Counted from the stretch's first letter, positions 37,736-47,292 are shown. The stretch: DNA of 64,000 nt from Burkholderia contaminans (GCF_029633825.1 NZ_CP090642.1:372001-436000), one strand, 5' to 3'. A program made the numbers and translations. The notes: generated by a model from the sequence alone, not told the origin.

Positions 37736-38371
37736 TCAGAGAGAGATTGCGCCGGAAGCTGCTTGTATCGCCGCGGCAATCTCGTCTTCTCTGCGCCCGC
37801 CATTGATGGCAATGCTTCCCCCAAAGACAAAGTGAGGAACCGAACGGACACCAGCATTGGCCGCCTTGAGCGCTTCCGCTTCGACGCGACGGTGCTGTTC
37901 GGGATCAAGAGCGATGGCGCGCGCCTGATCGCGGTCAAAACCGTAGTCGGCGGCAATGTCGGCCAGCACGTCCGCATTGGCGATGTTCTTCGCTGCGATG
38001 AAATAAGCATGACTGATTGCAACTGCGAGCCTGTGCTGCGTGTCAAGCCCGGCGGCTGCCAGTATCACGGCATGAGCAGCTTGAGTCGGATAGGCCCGGA
38101 GCTGGCGACCAAGATCCAGGTCGAAGCCCGAAGCGCGGGCTTCTCGTTCAGGGCGAGTGAACGCGATTTTCGGATCGGTTATGCCGTTGCGCGAGCGCAG
38201 CAAATCAGGAATGTGGAGGCCGCCTGCCGGCGCATCCGGCAGCAGCAGGGCTGGATGCTGCCGAATGCCGACGGCCAGGTTGGGGAAACGCTCCGCCAGC
38301 ACTTTATCGAGACGGTGATGCCCGACGATGCACCACGGGCACGTGATTTCAGTATAGAGGTCTATTTGCAT
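37736..38371 (-). CDS. DsbA/FrnE-family oxidoreductase
   Basis: A 211-residue cytoplasmic thioredoxin-fold protein starting MQIDLYTEITCPWCIVGHHRL. The redox CPWC motif (C11, C14) is present and there is no signal peptide, which places it with FrnE and HCCA-isomerase-like DsbA proteins. Late motifs ANAGVRSVPHFVFGGSIAINGG include the cis-proline loop. ATG 38371 is chosen because it opens the domain. It follows the SDR gene by 28 bp as last gene of the AzoR operon, fitting a role in redox or electrophile stress. Confidence 0.9.
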   Translation of the reverse strand: MQIDLYTEITCPWCIVGHHRLDKVLAERFPNLAVGIRQHPALLLPDAPAGGLHIPDLLRSRNGITDPKIAFTRPEREARASGFDLDLGRQLRAYPTQAAHAVILAAAGLDTQHRLAVAISHAYFIAAKNIANADVLADIAADYGFDRDQARAIALDPEQHRRVEAEALKAANAGVRSVPHFVFGGSIAINGGRREDEIAAAIQAASGAISL

Positions 38372-38399
38372 ACGACGTTCTCGGGATCCGATCTTCGCG

Positions 38400-39311
38400 C
38401 TATGAACTTGCCGGCAGTTCGGCATCGATTCCGGTCAGTTGAACCGATACGTCCCACAGTCGTCGTGCGAGTTCCGGATTCCGTGCGTCCTCAGACGGAG
38501 TGCATTCACCAGAGGGGCCTCGCAATTCGGAAGTTTTCGTCGGCCCGTAATAGCCGCCGGGCTTTATTTGTCCGGTCGCCGCTTGCAATGCGCCCCACGC
38601 GCCCTGTGCAGGCGTGTTGAAAAACAGCCCGATCAATGACATGGCGGCGTTGCCCCACCAGCTATCGCGCGCTAGGTTGGTTCCAGCAAGGCCAGGATGG
38701 CAGGCCACTGCCGTAACAGGCGTACCCGCCGCTCGCAATCGCCGATCCAGCTCAAAGATGAAAAGCAGATTCGCAAGCTTGCTGGCTGCATAGCGAGGCA
38801 TCCACTTGTAACGCTTCTTCGCATCAAGATCGTCCCACTCGATCTTCGCGTCCTTGTGCAGACCGCTGCTCGTAACGACGATGCGCGACCCGGATGTTTC
38901 CGCGAGCTTGGGCAACATGAGCGCAGTGAACGCGAAGCAACCAAGATGATTGACGCCGAATGTCAGCTCGAAGCCTTGCACCGTGTGCCTTAGCTTCGGC
39001 CCTTGCACGCCCGCGTTATTGATGAGCACGTCGATACGCGGTTCCTTGTCGGCCAGTTTTGCTGCGTTCCGCACGCTCGTCAGGTCTGCGAGATCGAGCG
39101 GCAGGAATGCGAGATTTGCTCCAGGGGTCTTCAGACGAATCCGGCTGATAGCCGCTTGCGCTTTCGACTCGTCACGGCACGCGAGAAGCACCCTGGCTCG
39201 CCGCGCCGCCAACGTACGCGCTATTTCAAAGCCTATGCCGGTGTTGGCGCCGGTGACGACAAAAGTCTTTCCCGATTGATCGGGTACATCGGCATCGGTG
39301 AATCCGCTCAT
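38400..39311 (-). CDS. SDR-family oxidoreductase (retinol-dehydrogenase-like)
   Basis: A 303-residue short-chain dehydrogenase. The cofactor motif is VVTGANTGIGFEIA, the structural NNAG is in LINNAGVQGP, and the catalytic pair is in RYAASKLANLLF. The length and the HPGLAGTNLARD segment fit the WWOX/retinol-dehydrogenase-like group. ATG 39311 (MSGFTDADVPDQSG) is preferred; ATG 39344 overlaps the preceding gene's end. It is third of four co-directional genes divergent from the HxlR regulator. Its substrate is probably a carbonyl compound. Confidence 0.9.
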   Translation of the reverse strand: MSGFTDADVPDQSGKTFVVTGANTGIGFEIARTLAARRARVLLACRDESKAQAAISRIRLKTPGANLAFLPLDLADLTSVRNAAKLADKEPRIDVLINNAGVQGPKLRHTVQGFELTFGVNHLGCFAFTALMLPKLAETSGSRIVVTSSGLHKDAKIEWDDLDAKKRYKWMPRYAASKLANLLFIFELDRRLRAAGTPVTAVACHPGLAGTNLARDSWWGNAAMSLIGLFFNTPAQGAWGALQAATGQIKPGGYYGPTKTSELRGPSGECTPSEDARNPELARRLWDVSVQLTGIDAELPASS

Positions 39312-39340
39312 GGCGTGAACCTTGTCGAGATGCTGCCGGG

Positions 39341-39993
39341 TCAATGATCAGCGATGCCAGGCGCGGCACGCACGAACTTCCTGTCGGTCACCTGGTCAAC
39401 CAGGAACTTCGCAAGATTGCCTCTGGAGAGCCTCATGCCGAGTCTGGTCGTACCATACCAACCCACATCCACGCTGCCGTCTGCGGGGCCATCCTTGAGG
39501 TTAGGAATGCGTACCAGTGTCCAGTCCAGGTTCGAGTTGGCGACCAATTCGCCAGTCGCCTTGATGTCCTCATACCCCTTGCGCGCGATAACCTTGAACA
39601 ACAGCGCGAACGCATGGGGTTTGAAGGCAAAGCCATCCTTGGGATCGCGATAGGCAGCCGTTGAAATCTGGACAAGACGGCGCACGCCTGCGCGCTTCAT
39701 CGCGGCGATGATGTTGCTCAAGCTGTGCATGACCGGCTTGTCGCCTTGCACCTTGAGACCGTTGGGGCCAAGGGCGCTGATGACTGCATCGGCACCTTGG
39801 ATGCACTTCGCAATGGCGCTCTGGTCTTGCAGGTCGCCGACAACAATTTCGATCCTTCCCGCGAACGACGCGAGTTTCTTTGCGTCGCGCGTATAGACCG
39901 ACAGGGTGTAGCCCTGCTTCAGGGCTTCCTCGATGATGTGCGTTCCGGTCGGCCCGGTTGCACCGAATAGCGCGACGTTTTTTTCCCGGCCAT
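39341..39993 (-). pseudogene. NmrA-like NAD(P)-binding protein with a frameshift at a homopolymer
   Basis: From ATG 39993 (MAGKK) the frame breaks at a run of seven A (plus-strand T at 39978-39984). One extra A would give a continuous protein of about 218 residues whose N-terminus reads NVALFGATGPTGTHIIEEALK, the NmrA/YwnB Rossmann motif. Downstream of the break the frame is intact to the stop (VQISTAAYRDPKDGF, LDWTLVRIPNLKDG). No alternative in-frame start codon precedes the Rossmann motif. Options are true inactivation, ribosomal or polymerase slippage on A7, or a sequencing error. It lies 4 bp after azoR and 29 bp before the SDR gene. Confidence 0.8.
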
Positions 39994-39997
39994 GAGG

Positions 39998-40615
39998 TCA
40001 CGCAGCCTTCGCCAACAAGGTCTTGATGGCCGTTTCGGTGTTGGCGATTGCGGCCTTCGCCGCATCGGGGCCGAAAACCGTGCCTTCGACACGCACCACT
40101 TCAACGTCGGTCAGGCCGATGAAACCGAGCAGATGCAGCAAATAGTTGGTCTGGAAGTCGAACGGTGCCCAAGCACCTTCCGAGAACACGCCGCCGGCAG
40201 CGGTAACGAGATAGACCTTCTTGCCGGTCAGCAGCCCCTTCGGCCCAGTATCGCCGTAGCCGAAGGTGACGCCCGGCCAGGTGACGTGATCGAACCACGC
40301 CTTGAGCTGCGAGGGCAGACTGAAGTTGATCATGCCCGAACCGAGCACGATGACATCGGCGACCTTCAACTCATCGACCAGGTCTTGCGCGACCTTCACC
40401 GCCTCCACCTGTTCCGGCGTGCGATCTCCGGGCGACATGATTCGCCCCTGGATGTAGGCCGGTGCGATATGGGGGGGAGGATTCGCGGCAAGGTCGCGCA
40501 CGGTCAGCAGGCCGCCCGTGCGGGCCTGGATGCCCTCTGCGATTTCGGTTGCGAAGCGGGTGGACAGGCTGTCACCCCCGCGCGGGCTGGACGTGACAAG
40601 CAGGGTGCGGCTCAT
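39998..40615 (-). CDS. azoR: FMN-dependent NADH-azoreductase
   Basis: A 205-residue flavoenzyme that reduces azo compounds and quinones with NADH. It opens [22 protein letters not shown] with the FMN phosphate loop and continues with [28 protein letters not shown], a hallmark of AzoR/Acp[11 protein letters not shown] is the second flavin contact. It is first of a four-gene operon (azoR, NmrA-like, SDR, FrnE-like) divergent from the HxlR regulator, an arrangement known for quinone and electrophile response. Confidence 0.95.
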   Translation of the reverse strand: MSRTLLVTSSPRGGDSLSTRFATEIAEGIQARTGGLLTVRDLAANPPPHIAPAYIQGRIMSPGDRTPEQVEAVKVAQDLVDELKVADVIVLGSGMINFSLPSQLKAWFDHVTWPGVTFGYGDTGPKGLLTGKKVYLVTAAGGVFSEGAWAPFDFQTNYLLHLLGFIGLTDVEVVRVEGTVFGPDAAKAAIANTETAIKTLLAKAA

Positions 40616-40642
40616 GATGGCTCCCAGGTATAAAATAAGAAC

Positions 40643-40667
40643 TAAGTTGGCTTATTAGCCTGACTTA
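40643..40667. promoter_or_regulatory. Inverted repeat, probable HxlR-regulator operator
   Basis: TAAGTTGGCT, TATT and AGCCTGACTTA form an inverted repeat with one unpaired base, in an AT-rich 109-bp gap between azoR and the HxlR-family gene. It begins 28 bp upstream of the azoR start codon. Operators of HxlR-type redox regulators (YodB, HypR) are similar dyads in the same place. Confidence 0.6.
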
Positions 40668-40724
40668 CCAATTCATACGTAGGATGGTATGGTTCCTTCC
40701 CTGTCCTCACAAGAAGGCACACGC

Positions 40725-41159
40725 ATGTCACTTAGTCACCCTGAGCTACCCGCCGATATGCCTGCACCGGACAGTGGCGGCTGCCTGGCGACCCGCGAAA
40801 TCCTGGATCGCATCGGCGACAAGTGGAGCCTCTATATCGTTGCCATGCTGGCCAATGGCCCGCGGCGCTTCAACGAATTGAAGCGCGGCATCGACGGCAT
40901 TTCGCAGCGGATGCTGACACTGACCTTGCGCGGGCTGGAACGCGACGGACTGATAACGCGAACGATGTATCCAACGATTCCTCCACGCGTCGATTACGAA
41001 CTGACTGACATGGGCAGAACGCTGTTGAAGCCTGTCATGGCGTTGGTCAACTGGGCGAGCGAGAATCAGGTCGCCATTGCCGAGGCGCACAAGCGTTTTG
41101 ACGAGGCGCCGGAGCCAGATCAGGTCTTGATTCAGGGCGTTGTCTACCAGCGTCGATAA
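40725..41159 (+). CDS. HxlR-family (DUF24) winged-helix regulator
   Basis: A 144-residue regulator starting MSLSHPELPADMPAPD, with an AGAAGG ribosome-binding site. The motif CLATREILDRIGDKWSLYIVAMLANGPRRFNELKRGIDGISQRMLTLTLRGLERDGLITR defines the family. C29, just before the HTH, is at the position used as thiol sensor in YodB-type repressors, so sensing of quinones or diamide-like electrophiles is plausible. It is divergent from the azoR operon. Confidence 0.92.
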   Translation: MSLSHPELPADMPAPDSGGCLATREILDRIGDKWSLYIVAMLANGPRRFNELKRGIDGISQRMLTLTLRGLERDGLITRTMYPTIPPRVDYELTDMGRTLLKPVMALVNWASENQVAIAEAHKRFDEAPEPDQVLIQGVVYQRR

Positions 41160-41450
41160 ACGTGCCCGGGCCGCAGGCGGTCAATCGGCGTTCTCGAGAG
41201 CGGCCATTCGAAAACGCATCGATCCCCTCTGAAAAGCCGGTTTATGGCCACGACCGACTTGGGCGAATAGCCCATTTGAAGACGTTGCCGGGCAATGGCG
41301 CGTGACTAGCCTGGTCATTCACTTCAAGCGCCGCCGCCTCGACGTCAATCGCCGCCGGCCGCGCTCCCCTGGCCGATTTTCGCCGACGTGATCAGGCTGA
41401 ATCGTTACAATCGCGCAGATCCCCCCTATCGACAGCGTCGAATTCGAGAC

Positions 41451-42155
41451 ATGCTGACTTCCTATTTCTGGAGCGGCGACACCATCCGCAGTCGACGCGT
41501 AAGTGACATCGTTCTTTCAAGCACGGTCGACGTGCCCGTTCCCTCCGCACGCGTGCTTGCAGACTGGGACAGAGAAACATCGTCGCGACTCGTCCTGGAA
41601 CCCGGGGACGTCGAGGCGATGCCTTTGGCGCGAACGCAAGCGCGCTGGCCGGACTATAAGCGCTGCGTGCAGGCAATGTCCGACTGGACGTGCGCACTGG
41701 GGCTGCCCAACGTGCTTGCCTCCAGTGACGTAGCCCTCATGGCCTGTCGTGGCGCGAAGTACCACCATGACGGTGCGCAATATGGCGGTGCGGCCTTCTG
41801 CAATCTATTCCTGAGCGACGACCGGGGGCTGGACTTGCATTTTCCCGCTACGGGCCATCGCATTCCCCTGACCCGGGGGACAGCCGTGATATTCGATACC
41901 GGCCAGCCTCATGGTGTCATTCAGCGCCGCAGCAGCGGCTTTGATGCGGCCGACTTCGCGACGGACCGGGATTGCATCCAGATATTCCTGACTTGGGAGC
42001 TTCCCATCGAAGATGTCCATGTCGGGCAAGCACTCGAGGTAGTCTTCGACATCGCCCCTTCGACCTCGCTGCACCTGGATGAGGAGCAAGTCTGGTCGAA
42101 CGGCGCACCAGCCGCCGTGTGTCCGGAATCTGGTCGCTGGTACCGGGTTGACTGA
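41451..42155 (+). CDS. Unassigned protein resembling a 2-oxoglutarate/Fe(II) oxygenase
   Basis: A 234-residue protein from ATG 41451 (MLTSYFWSGDTIRSRR); the frame is open upstream to 41388. A possible facial triad is seen: H105-H-D107 in KYHHDGAQYGG and H154 in FDTGQPHGVIQ, about 47 residues apart, with LHFPATGHRIPLTRGTAVIFD forming the strands between them. This resembles prolyl-4-hydroxylase-like double-stranded beta helices. No neighbour explains it, and it stands alone after the HxlR gene. The family assignment is only from the motif layout. Confidence 0.6.
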   Translation: MLTSYFWSGDTIRSRRVSDIVLSSTVDVPVPSARVLADWDRETSSRLVLEPGDVEAMPLARTQARWPDYKRCVQAMSDWTCALGLPNVLASSDVALMACRGAKYHHDGAQYGGAAFCNLFLSDDRGLDLHFPATGHRIPLTRGTAVIFDTGQPHGVIQRRSSGFDAADFATDRDCIQIFLTWELPIEDVHVGQALEVVFDIAPSTSLHLDEEQVWSNGAPAAVCPESGRWYRVD

Positions 42156-42259
42156 TTGTTCGGGTATACACGTTCCCAATGAGCGTTACCGCAAAGGGGG
42201 CACGTGCAGCGCACGTTTCGCGTTGACGCCAGCGGCTCATTGGCGCCAACGCGAAAGCA

Positions 42260-43594
42260 TCAAGGTGCGTATCGCGATGAATAACTCCCGGCGCGCGCGG
42301 CCAGTTGAGTTTGTCGTTCTGACGCAGTGACGTACTTCGTTGTCGCGGGGAGAACAGTCCGAAGGTCGCTGATCTTCACGAGCTGGGCTGTCGCCGAAGG
42401 CCCCTGTGGCGCGGGTGTCGCCGGCAATCCTTGCCAGCGCAGGTTGAGAAAGCCCTGATGCAGACCTACGGTATCGACCCAGTTGTAAACGCCCGGGTCC
42501 GTCGGGGACACCACGAACGTGTAGGTGCCATCCGGGTTGGCCACCGCTTGGGCGTTGTTCAACGTCTGGGTGTGATTGATATAGTCGGTCGTGATCGTCC
42601 AACGTCCATAAGCTGGCGCGATGAAGTATTTGGCCCCGCCGAGGTTGACGTTCACGACCAGTGCTTCATCATCGGCAAGCTGAAAAGCGGAATAGGTCGC
42701 CGCCTGATTTGCAAGGCGTCCGCCCGAGCCGCCAAGTGATGGCGCTGGAAGCGTATTGACAGCCTGCGCATATCCCAGCGCATTGAAGGCAGCGAAGGAG
42801 GCGCCGGCACCCGGCTTCTGCAGCGTCGCCGCGAGGGTCTGCGCGACCGCCTGAGCGGATAGCGGTTGCGCCGAGACGGACGGGACCCGCTGTATCGCCA
42901 GGCTGTTGAACTGTTGCACGCCCCATTCGGTGATCGTATCTCGAACGAAGAGCGACGCCGCTCCCGAAGCGAGCGGGATGGCATTGCCATTCCCTGTCGC
43001 GGTCGAGGTGGCGTTAATGACGTAACTGCCGTCCGCGGTGGTGGCGAGCAGGTCGCCCGGCAAATTGAAGACCGTCGCGCTTGCGCTGTTGTAGACGCTG
43101 AAATTGAAATCGACCGGTTTTTGCGCGTGGACTTTGCCCGTCAAGACATAGCTCGACGCCGGGTCAACCTGGATGCGGCGATAGATGGTGTCCGGGTTGT
43201 CAAATGTCGTCCGCGAGCCTGGCACGTTCATTCCGTACCAATTGTGCGGGGCCGCGAGAATCGATACCACCTTCGGCGCGCTGGGATCGCCTGCGGCAAT
43301 CGCCAGCGCCACAGAAAAAACAGCTTCGTCGACGGCCTGATCGATGTTCGTCAATGCCTCACTGGATACCCCGCCTTTTGCTTGAGCAGCTGCTAGCCAG
43401 TTGGCTTTCAACGTGGCTTTTGCCGCAATGACGGAAGGGTCCGCTACCGCGGTGATCGCGAGTTTCTCTGCTGCCAGTTGATCTGGCGTCGCCAACGGGT
43501 TCTGGCCATCTGCAGTAATCGAACTGCTTCCTCCGCCGCACGCATCCAGGAGGAACGGAAGTACGGCAAGTGCTAGCAGACGTCTATTGAACAT
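42260..43594 (-). CDS. Predicted lipoprotein, DUF1214/DUF1254-like
   Basis: A 444-residue exported protein. It starts MFNRRLLALAVLPFLLDACGGGSSS, a signal sequence ending in a lipobox-like LLDAC with C19 and a Gly/Ser linker, so a lipoprotein anchored in a membrane is likely, though Asp at -2 is unusual. The body has an APHNWYGMNVPGSRTTFDNPDTIYRR segment and a C-terminal AYGRWTITTDYINHTQTLNN region resembling DUF1214/DUF1254 proteins, whose function is not known. No operon partner is visible. Confidence 0.7.
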   Translation of the reverse strand: MFNRRLLALAVLPFLLDACGGGSSSITADGQNPLATPDQLAAEKLAITAVADPSVIAAKATLKANWLAAAQAKGGVSSEALTNIDQAVDEAVFSVALAIAAGDPSAPKVVSILAAPHNWYGMNVPGSRTTFDNPDTIYRRIQVDPASSYVLTGKVHAQKPVDFNFSVYNSASATVFNLPGDLLATTADGSYVINATSTATGNGNAIPLASGAASLFVRDTITEWGVQQFNSLAIQRVPSVSAQPLSAQAVAQTLAATLQKPGAGASFAAFNALGYAQAVNTLPAPSLGGSGGRLANQAATYSAFQLADDEALVVNVNLGGAKYFIAPAYGRWTITTDYINHTQTLNNAQAVANPDGTYTFVVSPTDPGVYNWVDTVGLHQGFLNLRWQGLPATPAPQGPSATAQLVKISDLRTVLPATTKYVTASERQTQLAARAGSYSSRYAP

Positions 43595-44879
43595 ATGGGG
43601 CGTGTGTTTTTTCTAAATATTCGAAAACGCATGGGCGCGCCCAATCTATAGGTCGTGATAAAGCAGGGGAACCAAGGAAAGTGAATATGGAAATCCATTT
43701 TTCGGCTTTGCCGCGTGTTCTCGATCCGACAAGTCAGGGCCGCTCCCATTGCCCGGTTCTGAGTCCGCATCGGCCGGCTCAATGAGCGTCCTCGAAAGAC
43801 GCCAGACTTCGATACACCGGCTGAGCGCTTTCATCAATTCGTTGCATCGACGGGTTGAATCCGCAAGAAACCTGCGCCACTTGAATGTCCATCCGATCTA
43901 TGTGGTGAGCTTCGCATACTGGCCGAATGCAGTCCGACGAAGAGGGGCGGCCGGTGACGTCGAAGGTGATGGACGCCGATCGGGGATGCGACTCGTCGCC
44001 AACATTCAACGATTGGTACAGTCAGCGGGTTCATGCCTGCATGTCGTAGCGATCGACCGCTTCACTGCGGATTTCGAAGTGAGGTACTGGAGGCAGCCAG
44101 GCGCTCCTCCCAATAGGCCATTTCAGCCGGTTCGATTCCGTGCATCTGCGTGCAGTCACAGATCTCCCTGGTGCATTACCTTGGCGCCGGTTTCTATTAG
44201 GGTAATCCCGATAAAGCTAAGGGTTATCAGACGCGATTAACTTATATCAAACAAATTTTGACGACGATTTATGTTCCTGATATGGTTTTTCGCACCTGCA
44301 AAGCGCGTCCCGGCTGCGTTGGTGCGTGGCGAAAGGGTTCGCGCCCGTCGCCAGCGGCTGGCCGGCCGCTCGATCGATCTGCGAGCGAGTTGGGTACGCT
44401 CAGGCCGTTTGTCGTCGCGGGTGGAGCGTGGTCCGCTTTCGTCATCGCTGACCGCGCTCGCGGGTAGTGCGTGGGCCTGGACCATCGCAATGGAGTACTT
44501 CTTCGAAATGCCATCGGAGAAACGTTCGGCTTAGCGCGGTAATCCGCTTGAGTTTTCGGCTTTGTGGAATCGGCACACGACCCATCCACGGTGCCGCATG
44601 GCTCGGGCAACAGCAAAAGCAAGGAAGCGGCTTTCGTCCGGTCGGGACGCCGCGATGGTTCGAATCGATGAGACGCCGGACAGGACGAGATGCGAGGCGT
44701 CCTTCGGCATGAAATTTTGAGGATGACGAAACGATCGAGTCAAATATGCCGATCTGACGAACACGAAGCCACCTGTTGCAACCTGAGACGACGTGCAGGC
44801 CGTGCGCCGTCATCTGCATTCGAATACGACAAAACCCGTTTCAAACAATCCCGCAACCACTCCTGACAGTGAAAGACAG
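43595..44879. other. Long gene-poor region upstream of the porin gene
   Basis: About 1.28 kb without a convincing gene. Codon statistics look random in all frames, and short frames overlap on both strands. The stretch 44180-44290 is strikingly AT-rich and may be the upstream control region of the porin gene or the edge of a deleted segment. No insertion sequence ends or RNA gene signals were recognised. Confidence 0.55.
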
Positions 44880-46046
44880 ATGAAAAACAAGAAAATCAAG
44901 GTCAGCGTTATCGCTGTTGCCGCCTTCGCAGCATCGTCGGCAGCGATGGCACAGTCGTCGATCACGCTGTATGGCATGCTCGATGCAGGTATCGGCTACA
45001 CGTCGAACATCAACGGTCACAGTCGGTACGGCCTCGATGGTGGTGCCGCCGGTTCGAACAAGTGGGGCCTCAGGGGAACGGAAGATCTCGGCGGCGGCCT
45101 CAAGGCGATCTTCAAGATCGAAAACGGCTTCAACATCGGTACGGGCGGCATTGGCGGCCAGGGGCCTATTGGTTCCACGCGTTCGTTGTTCAACCGCCAG
45201 GCATACGTATCCCTCGCTTCCGATCAGTACGGTACCGTGCGGCTGGGGCGCCAGCTCGACGCCGTGACGGAAATGGTTCAGGTCCTGACGGGCGACGCCA
45301 TTTCGGCGTCGACATTCTCGACCCCGGGCGACGTGGACAACAACGACAACACGACGAACCAGAACAGCGCAGTGAAGTACATTTCGCCGCTGATTCACGG
45401 TTTCCAGGCTGAAGGCGCGTACTCGTTCGGCGGCGTGGCCGGTTCGACGGGTTCGGGCCAATCGTGGTCGGTGGCCGCGAACTACGCTCAGGGTGGTCTG
45501 ACGGTCGCCGGCGGCTACTTCCGTGCTGTCAACCAGGGAGCGAACGGGTGGACGAACGCCACGGCGCAACCCAGTTTCGGTGGTGCGCTGGGCTATCCGA
45601 GTTCGGGTTACAACGGCGGGAATGCATTCAAGAGCGCGGGCATCGCGCAAGTCGCCACTCAATACCAGATTGGTCCGTACACGGCTGGCTTGCGCTACTC
45701 GAACGCGCAGTACCAGGGCAACGCTGGCCAGCCGTCGATCCACTTCAACGTGCTGGGCGCCCTCCTGCAGTACCAGGTCACCCCGGCACTGTCGCTGGCG
45801 ACCGGGTACACGTATGTGTACGGTTCTGCGGCCACGCCCGCGCTGGCTGCCGAAGGCCGCACGATGGCGTCGATCAACCAGGTGTCGCTGGGTGCGACGT
45901 ACTCGCTGTCGAAGAGCACCGCGCTGTACGCGATGGGCGGGTACGTTCATGCCAAGGGCGCTCAGGCTTCCGTCGCCGACTTTGGCAACACCGCATCGGG
46001 CGGCAACCAGCTTCAAGTCAACATCGGCATGTACCACGGCTTCTGA
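44880..46046 (+). CDS. Gram-negative porin (OmpC-like, Burkholderia type)
   Basis: A 388-residue outer-membrane porin. The signal peptide (MKNKKIKVSVIAVAAF ending AAMA, cleavage at about 24/25) is followed by QSSITLYGMLDAGIGYTSN, the usual first strand. The GLRGTEDLGGGLKAIFKIENGFN segment and the terminal NIGMYHGF, ending in the Phe needed for BAM recognition, are typical of the trimeric 16-strand porins of beta-proteobacteria. ATG 44880 is preferred over an upstream in-frame ATG because of the signal peptide. It is monocistronic. Confidence 0.95.
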   Translation: MKNKKIKVSVIAVAAFAASSAAMAQSSITLYGMLDAGIGYTSNINGHSRYGLDGGAAGSNKWGLRGTEDLGGGLKAIFKIENGFNIGTGGIGGQGPIGSTRSLFNRQAYVSLASDQYGTVRLGRQLDAVTEMVQVLTGDAISASTFSTPGDVDNNDNTTNQNSAVKYISPLIHGFQAEGAYSFGGVAGSTGSGQSWSVAANYAQGGLTVAGGYFRAVNQGANGWTNATAQPSFGGALGYPSSGYNGGNAFKSAGIAQVATQYQIGPYTAGLRYSNAQYQGNAGQPSIHFNVLGALLQYQVTPALSLATGYTYVYGSAATPALAAEGRTMASINQVSLGATYSLSKSTALYAMGGYVHAKGAQASVADFGNTASGGNQLQVNIGMYHGF

Positions 46047-46207
46047 TCGCCTCGTGGAAGTCCGGAGTAGTGGCTGCACTACTCCGGCACAGCAGCATCC
46101 TGCTCGCGGCACTTCACCTCGAGCGGGTGTCGTGAGCTGAAAATTCCACTCATCGATCGTTCGTTCTGCCGGCAGTGACGAAGTTGCTGCATGGCAAGAC
46201 GATCATC

Positions 46208-46248
46208 CCGCATCCGCATCCGCATCCGCATCCGCATCCGCATCCGCA
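46208..46248. repeat. Hexanucleotide tandem repeat (CCGCAT)6.8
   Basis: Six full CCGCAT copies and a partial seventh lie about 160 bp after the porin stop and 85 bp before the cytochrome b561 stop. They are intergenic between convergent genes, so copy number should not change a protein. Such repeats can slip and are useful strain markers. Confidence 0.9.
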
Positions 46249-46332
46249 CTGCGTACAGCGGCGAATGGCGGCTGCCGGGATTTCCGATGTTCGAGGGGCC
46301 GTTTCGGGCGAACATCAACCGCCGGGTCGCGC

Positions 46333-46872
46333 TCAGATTCCCATCCGCTCCGCGACACCGTCACGATCGACGAACTTGTGTTTCAGCCCGGCCGCGACGT
46401 GCATGACCAGCAGCAGGCCAAGCGTCAGCACCAGCGCGCGATGCAGCGAATCGGTCAGGAGTCGCAGCGGTTCGTCGCGGCCAACCAGCACCGGCAATTC
46501 CGTGATTCCGAAGAAGCTGACCGGATGGGCGCCGGCGAGGCGATGCACGTAGCCGGTCAGCGGCACGAGACACAGCAGCAGGTACAGCACGCCGTGCAGT
46601 GCGCCGGCGATCCGCGCCTGCCACGCCGGAACGCTGGGCGGCAGCGGCGGCGGCGTATGCGTCGCACGCCACGCGAGGCGGGGCACGGTCAGCATGAAGA
46701 TCAGGCTGCCGATCGACGCGTGATAGAACAGGATGCCGTTGAACTGAGTCGAGTTGTGCGGAAAGGTATCCATGTAGATCCCGATCATCAGGTTCAACAG
46801 GATCAGGATGGCGATCGACCAGTGCATGGCGATCGCGAAGCGTGTGTAGGCGACGTGGGTGGGCTGTGACAT
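46333..46872 (-). CDS. Cytochrome b561 (di-heme, YodB/CybB type)
   Basis: A 179-residue inner-membrane cytochrome with four membrane helices. Candidate heme-ligand histidines lie in AIAMHWSIAIL, LFYHASIGSLIF, and the last helix region LHRALVLTLG with VMHVAAGLKHKFVDRDGV, as in the CybB/YodB family. ATG 46872 (MSQPTHVAYTRFAIAMHW) has a GGAGAG ribosome-binding site. It transfers electrons between quinones and periplasmic acceptors such as superoxide. The gene is convergent with the porin. Confidence 0.92.
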   Translation of the reverse strand: MSQPTHVAYTRFAIAMHWSIAILILLNLMIGIYMDTFPHNSTQFNGILFYHASIGSLIFMLTVPRLAWRATHTPPPLPPSVPAWQARIAGALHGVLYLLLCLVPLTGYVHRLAGAHPVSFFGITELPVLVGRDEPLRLLTDSLHRALVLTLGLLLVMHVAAGLKHKFVDRDGVAERMGI

Positions 46873-47292
46873 TGCGGTCTCTCCGTTTCGGTTGGGCGTC
46901 GTGCACCGGCTCGTTCGGCGTGGTGAGCGGCCTGACGCCCCGATATACCGGAGCCGGCATGGTTTTATTCCCGCGATACGGATCGATCTGGCGTGGCGTG
47001 GTGAAAACATGCGCTGACGGCGTCGAGTAATTCCAGCTCGGCGCGCTTGCTCGTCATGTGGATGACACCCTTTTCGCGATCCGTACGAATCCACTACGGG
47101 CGTCCGCCGTTCCAGTCGAAACGGACACGGACTGACTGACGCCGGATCCTGCGTCACCGTCAACGACGCTTCCCGGCCGCGAGCCGCCTAGCGTGGGCGG
47201 CGATCCCCGATCCTGAAGAGACGACGAGCGACCGGGCGCAATTGTCCGCTTGAGACGGACCGGCAGACGTTGATACCGAAACCGTAAATCCG

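Noticed and set aside
43749..44240. Possible 163-residue gene.
   Set aside because: Irregular composition, no family pattern and competing frames on the other strand.
46191..46406. A short plus-strand frame reading an Arg-Ile repeat, and a neighbouring frame reading His-Pro repeats.
   Set aside because: Both are simple translations of the CCGCAT tandem repeat with no ribosome-binding site.
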